A DNA stretch of 8,670 nt, taken from NCBI GenBank assembly GCA_003242505.1, contig QGUP01000066.1, positions 1 through 8,670 of the forward strand, written 5' to 3'. Shown here piece after piece: positions 1 to 5,976 of the stretch. The stretch comes from Bacillota bacterium. GTDB taxonomy: Bacteria > Bacillota > Sulfobacillia > Symbiobacteriales > ZC4RG38. The translations under genes were made by a program, and so were the position numbers. Under the pieces are notes generated by a model. The model was not told the origin of the DNA and did no database searches. It saw only the letters and a program-made list of their open reading frames with translations. Within the stretch, counting starts at the first letter, position 1. Each line of letters starts with the position of its first letter.

Positions 1-720
1 GGCCGGCCCCCGGCGCCGGTGGAGCGGCCAACGGCCCTGGTGCTGAACGGTTCCCCCCTGGTCACCCTCCAGACCACCCCGGTGGCCCTGGAGGACTGGG
101 CCTATGGCTTCCTTTTCTCCGAGGGGATCATCGCCAGCGCCGGGGATGTCGAGAGCGTCGCGGTGGCCGAGGGGCGGGTGGAGGTCCGGGCCCGGCTCTC
201 CCCCGCCTGGAACCCGGAGATGGCCCGAAGGCGGTACCTGACCTCCGGCTGCGGCAAGGGGGTTACCTTCTCCTCCGTCCGGGATGCCCTGGGCCTCCGG
301 CCGGTGGCCACGGACCTCCGGGTGAGCCGGGAGACCCTCGGGGGGCTCCTGGGGGCCTTCCAGGCCGGGTGCCGGATCTACCGGGAGGTCGGGGGCGTCC
401 ACGGGGCGGCGGTGGCGGACGTGGTGACCGGGGAGGTGCTGGTCCGGGAGGACATCGGCCGGCACAACGCGGTGGACAAGGCCATCGGCGCCGCGCTCCG
501 GGCCGACTGGGACCCGGCCCGGCTCGTGGTGCTCACCACCGGTCGGATCTCCTATGAGATCTGCAGCAAACTGGCCCGGTTCGGCGTCCCGGTGGGGGCC
601 TCCCGGACCGCGGCCACCGACCAGGCGATCCGGCTGGCCCGGCGGCTCGGCATGGCCCTGGTGGGCTACCTCCGGGCCGGGCACATGGTGGTCTACACCG
701 GTGCCGAGCGGATCCTCTAA
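1..720 (+). CDS. fdhD: FdhD, formate dehydrogenase accessory sulfurtransferase (5' partial)
   Basis: FdhD-family protein. In E. coli FdhD moves sulfur from IscS to the Mo-bisMGD cofactor, which formate dehydrogenase needs for activity; it is cytoplasmic. Family landmarks are visible in order: PTALVLNG, LEDWAYGFLFSEGII, the cysteine loop SGCGKG (Cys codon at 250-252), EDIGRHNAVDKAIGAA, and a C-terminal GASRTAATDQAIRLARRLG / VVYTGAERI block. The frame is open to base 1. A GTG at 19 could start it, but the visible N-terminus begins just before the conserved PxxLxxNG strand, so I infer that about 20-25 residues lie outside the window. E. coli FdhD has a CxxC pair; here the second position is Gly (CGKG), so only one Cys remains in that loop. 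Followed after 60 bp by mobA, consistent with a molybdenum-cofactor pair. Family assignment is firm; the true start is not visible. Confidence 0.93.
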   Translation, partial: GRPPAPVERPTALVLNGSPLVTLQTTPVALEDWAYGFLFSEGIIASAGDVESVAVAEGRVEVRARLSPAWNPEMARRRYLTSGCGKGVTFSSVRDALGLRPVATDLRVSRETLGGLLGAFQAGCRIYREVGGVHGAAVADVVTGEVLVREDIGRHNAVDKAIGAALRADWDPARLVVLTTGRISYEICSKLARFGVPVGASRTAATDQAIRLARRLGMALVGYLRAGHMVVYTGAERIL

Positions 721-729
721 GTCCCAGTC

Positions 730-746
730 CCGGGGCTGAGCCCCGG
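730..746 (+). other. Short perfect hairpin between fdhD and mobA
   Basis: A 7-bp perfect stem, CCGGGGC / GCCCCGG, encloses a TGA loop 9 nt after the fdhD stop. No T-run follows, so it is not a canonical intrinsic terminator. It may be a weak attenuator or an mRNA 3'-end stabiliser, or a chance product of high GC. Confidence 0.3.
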
Positions 747-763
747 CGGACGAGACCTTCGCC

Positions 764-773
764 AGAGAGGAGG
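764..773 (+). promoter_or_regulatory. Ribosome binding site of mobA
   Basis: The purine run AGAGAGGAGG ends 7 nt before the GTG at 781. It is a near-ideal Shine-Dalgarno match, which supports GTG 781 as the mobA start in preference to any internal start. Confidence 0.7.
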
Positions 774-780
774 ACGGCCC

Positions 781-1404
781 GTGGCCGAGGAGCGGCTGGC
801 GGAAGGGTCCGGGAGACTGCCGGCCTGCGGCTGCATCCTGGCCGGCGGCCAGTCCCGGCGGATGGGGACCAACAAGGCGCTCCTGCCCTTCCACGGAGAG
901 CCCCTGATCCAGCGGGTGGCCCGCCGGCTCCAGGCCTGGCTCGATCAGGTGGTGGTGGTGACCAACGAGCCGGAGACCTACGCCTTCCTGGGGCTGCCCA
1001 TGGTCCAGGATCGGGAGCCGGGGTCCGGCCCCCTGGGCGGCATCGAGGCCGGCCTCCGGGCCAGCCGCCACCGGGTCGCGTTCGTTGTTGCCTGCGACAT
1101 GCCCTTTCTCCACCCGGGGCTGGTGGCCCACCTGGTGGCCCTGGCCCGGGAGGCCGACGCGGTGGTGCCGGTGGTGGCGGGCCAGTACGAGCCCACCTGC
1201 GCGGTCTACACCCGGGACTGCCTGCAGGCGGTGGCGGACCTCCTGGCCGCCGGGGAGCGGCGGATCGTCCGGCTCTTCGAGCGGGTGCGGGTCCGGGAGG
1301 TGGGGGAGGAGGAGATCCGCTCCTTCGGCCCGCCGGAGCGGCTCTTCTTCAACTGCAACACCCCCGAGGACTACCGGCTGGCCCTGGCGATGGAGGGGGC
1401 GTAG
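781..1404 (+). CDS. mobA: MobA, molybdenum cofactor guanylyltransferase
   Basis: Nucleotidyltransferase that attaches GMP from GTP to molybdopterin, giving the MGD (bis-MGD) cofactor of DMSO-reductase-family enzymes such as formate dehydrogenase. The 207-residue length is normal for the family. The N-terminal signature LAGGQSRRMGTNKALLPF (from about residue 20) is the GTP-binding loop. DREPGSGPLGGIEAGL follows, then VACDMPFL with the likely Mg-binding Asp106, and the C-terminal FNCNTPEDY segment seen in many MobA proteins. GTG 781 is chosen for its strong ribosome binding site. It lies 60 bp after fdhD on the same strand, so the two probably serve one molybdoenzyme maturation pathway. The related CTP-dependent MocA is the main alternative; the fdhD neighbour favours MobA. 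Confidence 0.93.
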   Translation: MAEERLAEGSGRLPACGCILAGGQSRRMGTNKALLPFHGEPLIQRVARRLQAWLDQVVVVTNEPETYAFLGLPMVQDREPGSGPLGGIEAGLRASRHRVAFVVACDMPFLHPGLVAHLVALAREADAVVPVVAGQYEPTCAVYTRDCLQAVADLLAAGERRIVRLFERVRVREVGEEEIRSFGPPERLFFNCNTPEDYRLALAMEGA

Positions 1405-1431
1405 GGGCAGACCACCTCCCCCCGGTGTCGG

Positions 1432-1461
1432 GAAGGAATCCCTCCGGCGCGGGTCGAACGC
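1432..1461 (+). promoter_or_regulatory. Sigma-H-like promoter upstream of the helicase-loading genes
   Basis: GAAGGAATC (1432-1440) matches the sigma-H -35 consensus RnAGGAWWW at all but the last base. After exactly 12 nt comes GTCGAACGC (1453-1461), against the -10 consensus RnnGAATWW: the R and GAA match, while the T and both W positions do not. The site lies in the 147-bp non-coding gap after mobA, and transcription would begin near 1467. The same AGG-to-GTCGAA phasing recurs at 3653-3682. Sequence match only. Confidence 0.45.
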
Positions 1462-1551
1462 ATTGGACGCACTTTCTGGGCGGAAGCCCGACTGGGGATG
1501 AAACGGCCGCCGGTCCGTGCCTTCCCCAGCGGCCGGCATGGGGGTGGCAGC

Positions 1552-2601
1552 GTGGATCTGGCCCTGGCCATCCTGAGGCGGGGGTTTATTGCCTTTCCGC
1601 GCCTTCTCATCGACTGGGCCAACGCCCTGGACCTGGGCTACGACGACCTGGGCAAGCTGCTCGTGCTGCTGAACGAGCCGGAACTCCAGGCCCAGGATCC
1701 CCTGGGGGCCGACTACTGCATCCGGGCCGAGGGCAACCCCGACCGGTACCGGAAGATGCGGGAGCGGCTGATGGAGTTTGCCGACCTGGGCCTGGTCTTC
1801 TACCGGGACGACCCCGACCGGCTCGAACTGACCTTTAACTTCCGCCCCCTGGTGGACAAGCTGAACCAGCTGCTCCAGCAGCAGGAAGCCGTTGCCGAGG
1901 AGGCGGCGGCCGCCACCACGCCGGACGAGCCGCCCGCCACCAGCTTCCTCGACCAGATGGAGCGGCATAAGCCCCTCCTCCGGTACGCCGAGCAGCGGCT
2001 CAACCGGCCGCTGTCGGACCGGGAGGTCCGGGACATCATCGACTGGATTTATACCTATGGCTTTGACGACCGGGTAGTCCGGGCGATCCTGGACGAGGGG
2101 GTGGAGCGGGGGATCACCCGCTTCAGCTACCTCAACCAGATCGCCCGGCAGTGGCACGAGAAAGGGATCCGGACCCTGGAGGACGCGGAGGCCGCCGAGG
2201 CCCGGCACCAGCAGCTGATGGTCCGGTGGGGCCGGGTGATCGCCCGGCTGGGCCAGCAGAGCCGCCGGCTGACCCCGGCGGAGCAGGAGAAGCTGGAGAA
2301 GTGGACCAAGGAGTGGAACTTCCCGGAGGAGGTGATCCTCCGGGCCTGCGACGAGGCGATCCTGAACGGGCGGCCGACCTTTGCCTACGTCGACGGGATT
2401 CTCCAGCGCTGGCTCCAGGAGGGCGTCCGGACCCTGGCCGATGCGGAGCGGCTCCTGGAGGAGCGCCGGCGGGCCCGGGAGGCCGCGTCCCGGTCCGGCA
2501 GCCGGTCCACTGCTGCCCGGCCCAGGTCCAACGTGGTGAGGCCGGTGCCCCGGAAGGATGACGCATACTATGAGCAATTTATATGGAAGCCTAAGCGCTG
2601 A
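1552..2601 (+). CDS. DnaD/DnaB-family primosomal helicase-loading protein
   Basis: Replication-initiation protein of the Gram-positive DnaD/DnaB family, which remodels origin or fork DNA and helps the DnaI-type loader place the replicative helicase. The N-terminal ~100 residues (GFIAFPRLLIDWANALDLGYDDLGKLLVLL...) look like the winged-helix DDBH1 domain. Two C-terminal DDBH2-like modules follow, each ending in the family motif YxxxIxxxW: YLNQIARQW and YVDGILQRW. Two copies resemble B. subtilis DnaB more than DnaD, although 349 residues is shorter than B. subtilis DnaB. The tail is basic and Ser/Arg-rich. The start is uncertain: GTG 1552, with GGGGGTGG upstream, leads directly into the conserved domain, while ATG 1498 would add 18 unconserved-looking residues with a weak ribosome binding site. 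It overlaps the next gene by 32 bp, implying translational coupling with the ATPase loader. Confidence 0.85.
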   Translation: MDLALAILRRGFIAFPRLLIDWANALDLGYDDLGKLLVLLNEPELQAQDPLGADYCIRAEGNPDRYRKMRERLMEFADLGLVFYRDDPDRLELTFNFRPLVDKLNQLLQQQEAVAEEAAAATTPDEPPATSFLDQMERHKPLLRYAEQRLNRPLSDREVRDIIDWIYTYGFDDRVVRAILDEGVERGITRFSYLNQIARQWHEKGIRTLEDAEAAEARHQQLMVRWGRVIARLGQQSRRLTPAEQEKLEKWTKEWNFPEEVILRACDEAILNGRPTFAYVDGILQRWLQEGVRTLADAERLLEERRRAREAASRSGSRSTAARPRSNVVRPVPRKDDAYYEQFIWKPKR

Positions 2602-3586
2602 GCGCGCCAAACGGCGGGAGGCCCGGATCCGCCAGCGGCTCCAGGAGCGGGATCAGCGGGAAGCGGCCATCATGGCTCGGATCCCCCGGCTGCGGGAGAT
2701 CAAGGAGGAGATGGCGGCCCTGGGGCTGCAGCTCGCCCGGCGGGCCCTGGGGATGCCGGCCGCGGACGCGGAGGAACTCCTCGCCCGGGGGCAGGCCCTG
2801 GCCCGGGAGCGGGAGGAACTGCTCCGGCAACACGGCATCGACCCGGCGGAACTGGAGGTGCAGTGGGACTGCCCGGACTGCCAGGACACCGGCTGGATCC
2901 AGCCCCGGGTCGAGCCCGGGCAGGATGTGGCCCCGCCCCCCCGGAAGTGCCACTGCCTGCTCCAGGAGGAGATCGCCGACCTCTACCGGATCTCGGGCCT
3001 CACCCAGCCGATGCGGGAGCAGACCTTCGACCGGTTTGACCTCACCGTCTACCCGCCGGAGGACCGGCCCTACATGGCCGAGATCCTCCGGCAGTGCCAG
3101 GAGTTCGCCCGGGCGGTGGCCGCGGGGGAAAAGGTGACCCACAACCTGATCCTGATGGGCGGGGTCGGGCTGGGGAAGACCTTCCTGGCCACCGCGATCA
3201 CCAACGCGGTGGTCCAGCACCACCGGGTGGCGGTCTATTTCACCTTTCCGGAGCTGGCCGACGTCCTCCGCCGGCAGCGGTTCGAGGATGACGAGGGCGG
3301 CCGGTGGGGGATGCAGCTCTTGCTGGAGTCCGACCTCCTGGTCCTGGACGACTTGGGGGCGGAGAAGCCCTCGGACTTTGTCGTGGAGCAGCTCTTCAAC
3401 GTTCTGAACCACCGGATCAACCGGCAGCTCCCCTGGGTGGTTTCCACCAACCTTTCTCTGGCAGAACTGGGGGAGATTTACGGCGACCGGATCTTCTCCC
3501 GGCTGGTGGGGCTGTCGGAGGTCTTGCTCCTTCGGGGCAGCGACGTCCGGCTGGTGCTCCGGGAGCGGCGCTTGACCAGGAAGTAG
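2570..3586 (+). CDS. DnaC/DnaI-like AAA+ helicase loader ATPase
   Basis: AAA+ ATPase of the DnaC/DnaI family, which loads the replicative hexameric helicase onto DNA. Residues 1-95 form a charged, Arg/Glu-rich helical N-terminus, probably the helicase-binding part. A zinc-binding-type Cys cluster follows: CPDC (Cys101, Cys104) and CHC (Cys127, Cys129). The ATPase core has Walker A GGVGLGKT (197-204), Walker B LVLDDLGAE (Asp260/Asp261), a sensor-1-like VVSTN segment, and the DRIFSRL motif typical of this family, with its Arg. Length is 338 residues. ATG 2570 is preferred because GGAAGG (2552-2557) lies 12 nt upstream; ATG 2558 in the same frame would be adjacent to it. It overlaps the DnaD-domain gene by 32 bp, the same pairing as dnaB-dnaI in B. 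subtilis. IstB-like transposase helpers share this fold, but the Cys cluster and the partner gene argue against that. Confidence 0.9.
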   Translation: MSNLYGSLSAERAKRREARIRQRLQERDQREAAIMARIPRLREIKEEMAALGLQLARRALGMPAADAEELLARGQALAREREELLRQHGIDPAELEVQWDCPDCQDTGWIQPRVEPGQDVAPPPRKCHCLLQEEIADLYRISGLTQPMREQTFDRFDLTVYPPEDRPYMAEILRQCQEFARAVAAGEKVTHNLILMGGVGLGKTFLATAITNAVVQHHRVAVYFTFPELADVLRRQRFEDDEGGRWGMQLLLESDLLVLDDLGAEKPSDFVVEQLFNVLNHRINRQLPWVVSTNLSLAELGEIYGDRIFSRLVGLSEVLLLRGSDVRLVLRERRLTRK

Positions 3587-3607
3587 GACCAGCACAAGGC
3601 CTTCAGC

Positions 3608-3672
3608 CGTGGCCGCCGGTGGGATCCCGGGGGCGCCGGATCCGGCGCCCCTGTAGGGAACCGGCGGCCACG
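3608..3672. repeat. Nested inverted repeat (13-bp outer arms, 22-bp central palindrome)
   Basis: The outer arms CGTGGCCGCCGGT (3608-3620) and ACCGGCGGCCACG (3660-3672) are perfectly complementary over 13 bp. Inside, TCCC (3625-3628) pairs with GGGA (3656-3659), and 3630-3651 is a perfect 22-bp palindrome with half-site GGGGCGCCGGA. As RNA this would fold into one long, interrupted hairpin. As DNA it is a strong dyad. It sits in the 152-bp gap between the helicase loader and the decarboxylase gene. No T-run follows, so it is not a standard terminator. Its distal arm fills the spacer of the sigma-H-like promoter at 3653-3682, so an operator role is possible. Confidence 0.75.
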
Positions 3673-3682
3673 TGTCGAATGG
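3653..3682 (+). promoter_or_regulatory. Sigma-H-like promoter upstream of the decarboxylase-tmk unit
   Basis: GTAGGGAAC (3653-3661) fits the sigma-H -35 consensus RnAGGAWWW with two mismatches. After 12 nt, GTCGAATGG (3674-3682) fits RnnGAATWW apart from the last two bases. Spacing and the GTCGAA core are the same as at 1432-1461. Transcription would begin near 3688-3690, downstream of the in-frame ATG 3679, which supports GTG 3739 as the decarboxylase start. The -35 and spacer overlap the distal part of the nested inverted repeat. Confidence 0.45.
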
Positions 3683-3721
3683 AACAAATGCACCCGGAGA
3701 TGAAGCCTGGGAGAGCCTGCC

Positions 3722-3729
3722 GGAGAGGG
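3722..3729 (+). promoter_or_regulatory. Ribosome binding site deciding the decarboxylase start
   Basis: GGAGAGGG lies 9 nt before GTG 3739 and 12 nt before the adjacent TTG 3742. The in-frame ATGs at 3679, 3688 and 3700 lack a comparable site, and the first precedes the predicted transcription start. Confidence 0.55.
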
Positions 3730-3738
3730 AGCGCCGCC

Positions 3739-5172
3739 GTGTTGGACCAGCGCCGCACACCCCTGTTCACCGCGCTGCAGCGGTATCTCCGCCGGCAGCC
3801 GGCGGTCTTCCACGTCCCCGGCCACAAGCAGGGCCGGGGGGCACCGCCGGCGCTCCGGCGGTGGCTCGGCGCCGGCGCCCTGCAGCTGGATCTGACCGAA
3901 GCTCCGGGGCTCGATGACCTGCACGCGCCCAGCGGGGTCATCGCCGAGGCCCAGGCCCTGGCCGCCGCGGCCTTCGGCGCCGCCCGGAGCTTTTTCCTGG
4001 TAGGGGGAACCACCGCCGGCATCCACGCCATGCTCCTGGCGGCCCTCCGGCCCGGGGAGGCGGTGCTGGTGCCTCGGCACGCCCACCGGTCGGTCCACGG
4101 AGGGCTGATTCTCTCCGGCGCCCGGCCGGTCTGGCTGCCGCCGGCCTACGACCCGGACCTGGCCATCCCCCTGGGGGTGGCGCCGGAAGCGGTGGCCCAG
4201 GCCCTGGACCGGCACCCCGAGGCCCGGGCCCTGGTGGTGGTCCACCCCACCTACCACGGGATTCCCGCGGCCATCGGCCCGCTGGTCCGGCTGGCCCACG
4301 ACCGGGGGCTGCCGGTGCTGGTGGATGAAGCCCACGGCGCCCACTTCGCCTTCCACCCGGACCTGCCGCCATCAGCCCTGGCCGCCGGGGCCGATGCGGC
4401 GGCCCAGAGCCTCCACAAGACCGGCGGGTCCCTTACCCAGTCGAGCCTCCTCCACCTGGGCCACGGCGGCCGGCTGGACCCGGACCGGGTGCAGGCGGCC
4501 CTCCGGCTGGTCCAGTCCACCAGCCCCTCCTACCTGCTGATGGCCTCCCTGGACCTCGCCCGGCGGGAACTCGCCCTCCGGGGCCGGCGGCTCTGGGACC
4601 GGGCGTTGGCCCTGGCCGCCGCGGCCCGGGAGGCCCTGGCCCGGGTGCCGGGGGTGCGGGTGGCGGACTACCCCGGGATGGACCCGACCCGGCTGATCCT
4701 GGACGTCCGGGGCCGGGGGCTGACGGGGTACGAGGCGGCGGAGCAACTCTGGCGCCAGGGGGTAGCGGTGGAACTGTCGGGGCATGGCTATCTCCTGGCG
4801 ATCCTCAGCCCCGGGGACAGCCGGGAAAGCCTCCGCCGGCTGGTGGCGGCGGTCCGGCGGCTGCGGCCCGGCCGGCGCCGGAGGGACGGGGCCTGGGCGG
4901 GGCCGCCGGGGCTGCCCCCCTGGCCCGAGGTGGTCCTCACCCCCCGGGAGGCGGCTCTGGGGCCCCAGGAAGCCGTGCCCCTCTCCCGGTCCGAGGGGAG
5001 AATCGCCGCTGAACTCGTGGCCCCTTACCCCCCGGGCATCCCCGTCCTGGCCCCGGGGGAGCGGATCACCCCGGCGGTGCTGGCCTACCTGGAGGAGTGC
5101 CTTCGCACCGGCCAGCACCTCCAGGGGCCGGCGGATCCCACCCTCCGGACCATCCGGGTGGTGGCCGAGTGA
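3739..5172 (+). CDS. PLP-dependent Orn/Lys/Arg decarboxylase family protein (YaaO-like)
   Basis: Fold-type I PLP enzyme of the Orn/Lys/Arg decarboxylase family, close in length (477 aa) and context to B. subtilis YaaO. Such enzymes decarboxylate basic amino acids to amines for polyamine synthesis; the substrate cannot be told from sequence. In order: HVPGHKQG near the N-terminus, LFLVGGTTAGIHAMLLA-type PLP phosphate-binding region (here FFLVGGTTAGIHAM), HPTYHGIP, VDEAHGAHF with PLP-contacting Asp196, and SLHKTGG with the Schiff-base Lys227. The C-terminal domain ends in QGPADPTLRTIRVV, a usual family ending, so the gene looks intact. It lacks the extra N-terminal wing domain of the large inducible decarboxylases. 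It stands just before tmk, as yaaO does in B. subtilis. Its TGA overlaps the GTG of a possible microORF at 5169. Confidence 0.9.
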   Translation: MLDQRRTPLFTALQRYLRRQPAVFHVPGHKQGRGAPPALRRWLGAGALQLDLTEAPGLDDLHAPSGVIAEAQALAAAAFGAARSFFLVGGTTAGIHAMLLAALRPGEAVLVPRHAHRSVHGGLILSGARPVWLPPAYDPDLAIPLGVAPEAVAQALDRHPEARALVVVHPTYHGIPAAIGPLVRLAHDRGLPVLVDEAHGAHFAFHPDLPPSALAAGADAAAQSLHKTGGSLTQSSLLHLGHGGRLDPDRVQAALRLVQSTSPSYLLMASLDLARRELALRGRRLWDRALALAAAAREALARVPGVRVADYPGMDPTRLILDVRGRGLTGYEAAEQLWRQGVAVELSGHGYLLAILSPGDSRESLRRLVAAVRRLRPGRRRRDGAWAGPPGLPPWPEVVLTPREAALGPQEAVPLSRSEGRIAAELVAPYPPGIPVLAPGERITPAVLAYLEECLRTGQHLQGPADPTLRTIRVVAE

Positions 5173-5285
5173 GGGGCACCGCCGCCGAGGGAGGAGAGGC
5201 GGCGGCCCAAGGAGGGGACACTGCGGCCGAAGGCGGAGAGCCGCGGCCGCATCGGAGGAAGCCGGGGCGCAGACGAATGAGGTGA
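5169..5285 (+). CDS. Possible 38-residue microORF of three heptapeptide repeats
   Basis: GTG 5169 overlaps the decarboxylase stop as GTGA and opens a 38-codon frame ending 5 nt before the tmk start. After Met-Arg-Gly it encodes three tandem 21-bp units (5178-5198, 5199-5219, 5220-5240) reading TAAEGGE, AAAQGGD, TAAEGGE, then a basic tail PRPHRRKPGRRRMR. Units 1 and 3 differ at four bases, all third codon positions in this frame; units 1 and 2 differ at five third, two first and no second positions. That pattern suggests selection on protein. No strong ribosome binding site is seen, so translation would rely on coupling to the upstream gene. Against it: no known family is recognised, the length is short, and the same DNA also forms hairpins (stem 5179-5186/5198-5205; stem 5222-5228/5245-5251 with an inner GCGG/CCGC). 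It may instead be a structured leader of tmk. Confidence 0.3.
   Translation: MRGTAAEGGEAAAQGGDTAAEGGEPRPHRRKPGRRRMR
5280..5285 (+). promoter_or_regulatory. Ribosome binding site deciding the tmk TTG start
   Basis: AGGTGA, an exact piece of the anti-16S complement, ends 5 nt before TTG 5291. This favours TTG 5291 over GTG 5282, which lies inside the site. The resulting N-terminus MPVFITLEGIDGSGKS is the usual short lead into the kinase P-loop. Confidence 0.65.
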
Positions 5286-5290
5286 CGCCG

Positions 5291-5935
5291 TTGCCCGTTT
5301 TCATCACCCTCGAGGGAATTGACGGCTCCGGCAAGAGCCTCCACTTTCGGCTCCTGGTGGAGTACCTCCGGAGCAAGGAATACGACTTCATTGCCACCCG
5401 GGAACCCGGCGGCACCCCCCTGGGGGAGCGAATCCGGGAGCTGCTCCTGGACCCGGCCTACCCCATGACCGTGCACACCGAGGCCTTTCTCTACGCGGCG
5501 GCCCGGAGCGAACTGACCCTGAAGGTCATCTGGCCGGCCCTCCGGGCAGGCCGGAATGTGGTCTCCGACCGGTACGTGGACTCCAGCCTGGCCTATCAGG
5601 CCTTCGGCCGGGGGCTGCCGCCGGACTTTGTCGCGGCGATCAACGAGATGGGCACCGGGGGGCTGAAGCCCCACCGGACCATCCTGCTCGATGTGCCGGT
5701 GGAGGTGGCCATGGAGCGGAAGGCCGCCGGCGAACTGGACCGGCTGGAGCAGATGGATGCGGCGTTCTTCGAGCGGGTCCGGGCGGGGTATCTGGAACTG
5801 GCCGCGGCGGAACCCCGGCGGGTGAAGGTCGTCGACGCCACCCGGCCGGTGGACGAGGTGCAGGCCGAGATCCGCCGGCTGGTGGAAGAGATCTGGCCCC
5901 GACCCCGGCGGGACGGGGCCGGGCCTGGGGCCTGA
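5291..5935 (+). CDS. tmk: Thymidylate (dTMP) kinase
   Basis: Phosphorylates dTMP to dTDP with ATP, an essential step of dTTP synthesis in the cytoplasm. Length is 214 aa, usual for bacterial Tmk. The P-loop EGIDGSGKS lies at residues 8-16 (Lys15). TREPGGTPLGERIRELLL follows, then the DRYVDSSLAYQ signature (Asp93, Arg94, Tyr95) that contacts the nucleotide, and the LID/adenine region with AMERKAAGELDRLEQMDAAFFERVR. One oddity: the residue after the P-loop Ser is Leu (GKSL), where most thymidylate kinases have Thr. The Lys-Ser pair itself is intact, so activity is expected. The TTG start is chosen for its ribosome binding site. The order decarboxylase-tmk-darA-holB-ricT is that of the B. subtilis yaaO-tmk region, and the 41-bp gap to darA suggests co-transcription. 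Confidence 0.97.
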   Translation: MPVFITLEGIDGSGKSLHFRLLVEYLRSKEYDFIATREPGGTPLGERIRELLLDPAYPMTVHTEAFLYAAARSELTLKVIWPALRAGRNVVSDRYVDSSLAYQAFGRGLPPDFVAAINEMGTGGLKPHRTILLDVPVEVAMERKAAGELDRLEQMDAAFFERVRAGYLELAAAEPRRVKVVDATRPVDEVQAEIRRLVEEIWPRPRRDGAGPGA

Positions 5936-5976
5936 GGGGCCGGCCGTCAGGGCCTGGATTGGGGGAGGTGGCGCCG

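Noticed and set aside
1478..1489. Small hairpin GGGC-GGAA-GCCC before the DnaD-domain gene
   Set aside because: A 4-bp stem is expected by chance in DNA this rich in G and C.
3304..3738. Upstream extension of the decarboxylase frame to 3304
   Set aside because: It would run through the helicase loader gene and the nested palindrome; the extension is Gly/Pro/Arg-rich and unlike the family. GTG 3739 has the ribosome binding site.
2591..3760. Antisense open frame of about 390 codons opposite the helicase loader
   Set aside because: Shadow of dnaC-like coding; low-complexity translation with no domain.
5254..5280. Third sigma-H-like site (GGAGGAAG and GACGAATGA) before tmk
   Set aside because: The gap between the two halves is about 9 nt, not 11-12, and the first half lies within a purine-rich repeat region.
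4784..5290. Upstream extension of the tmk frame to 4784
   Set aside because: The extra ~170 residues are Arg/Gly/Pro-rich, overlap the decarboxylase and are absent from Tmk proteins.
4372..5415. Antisense open frame opposite the decarboxylase and tmk start
   Set aside because: Shadow frame that crosses two well-supported + genes.
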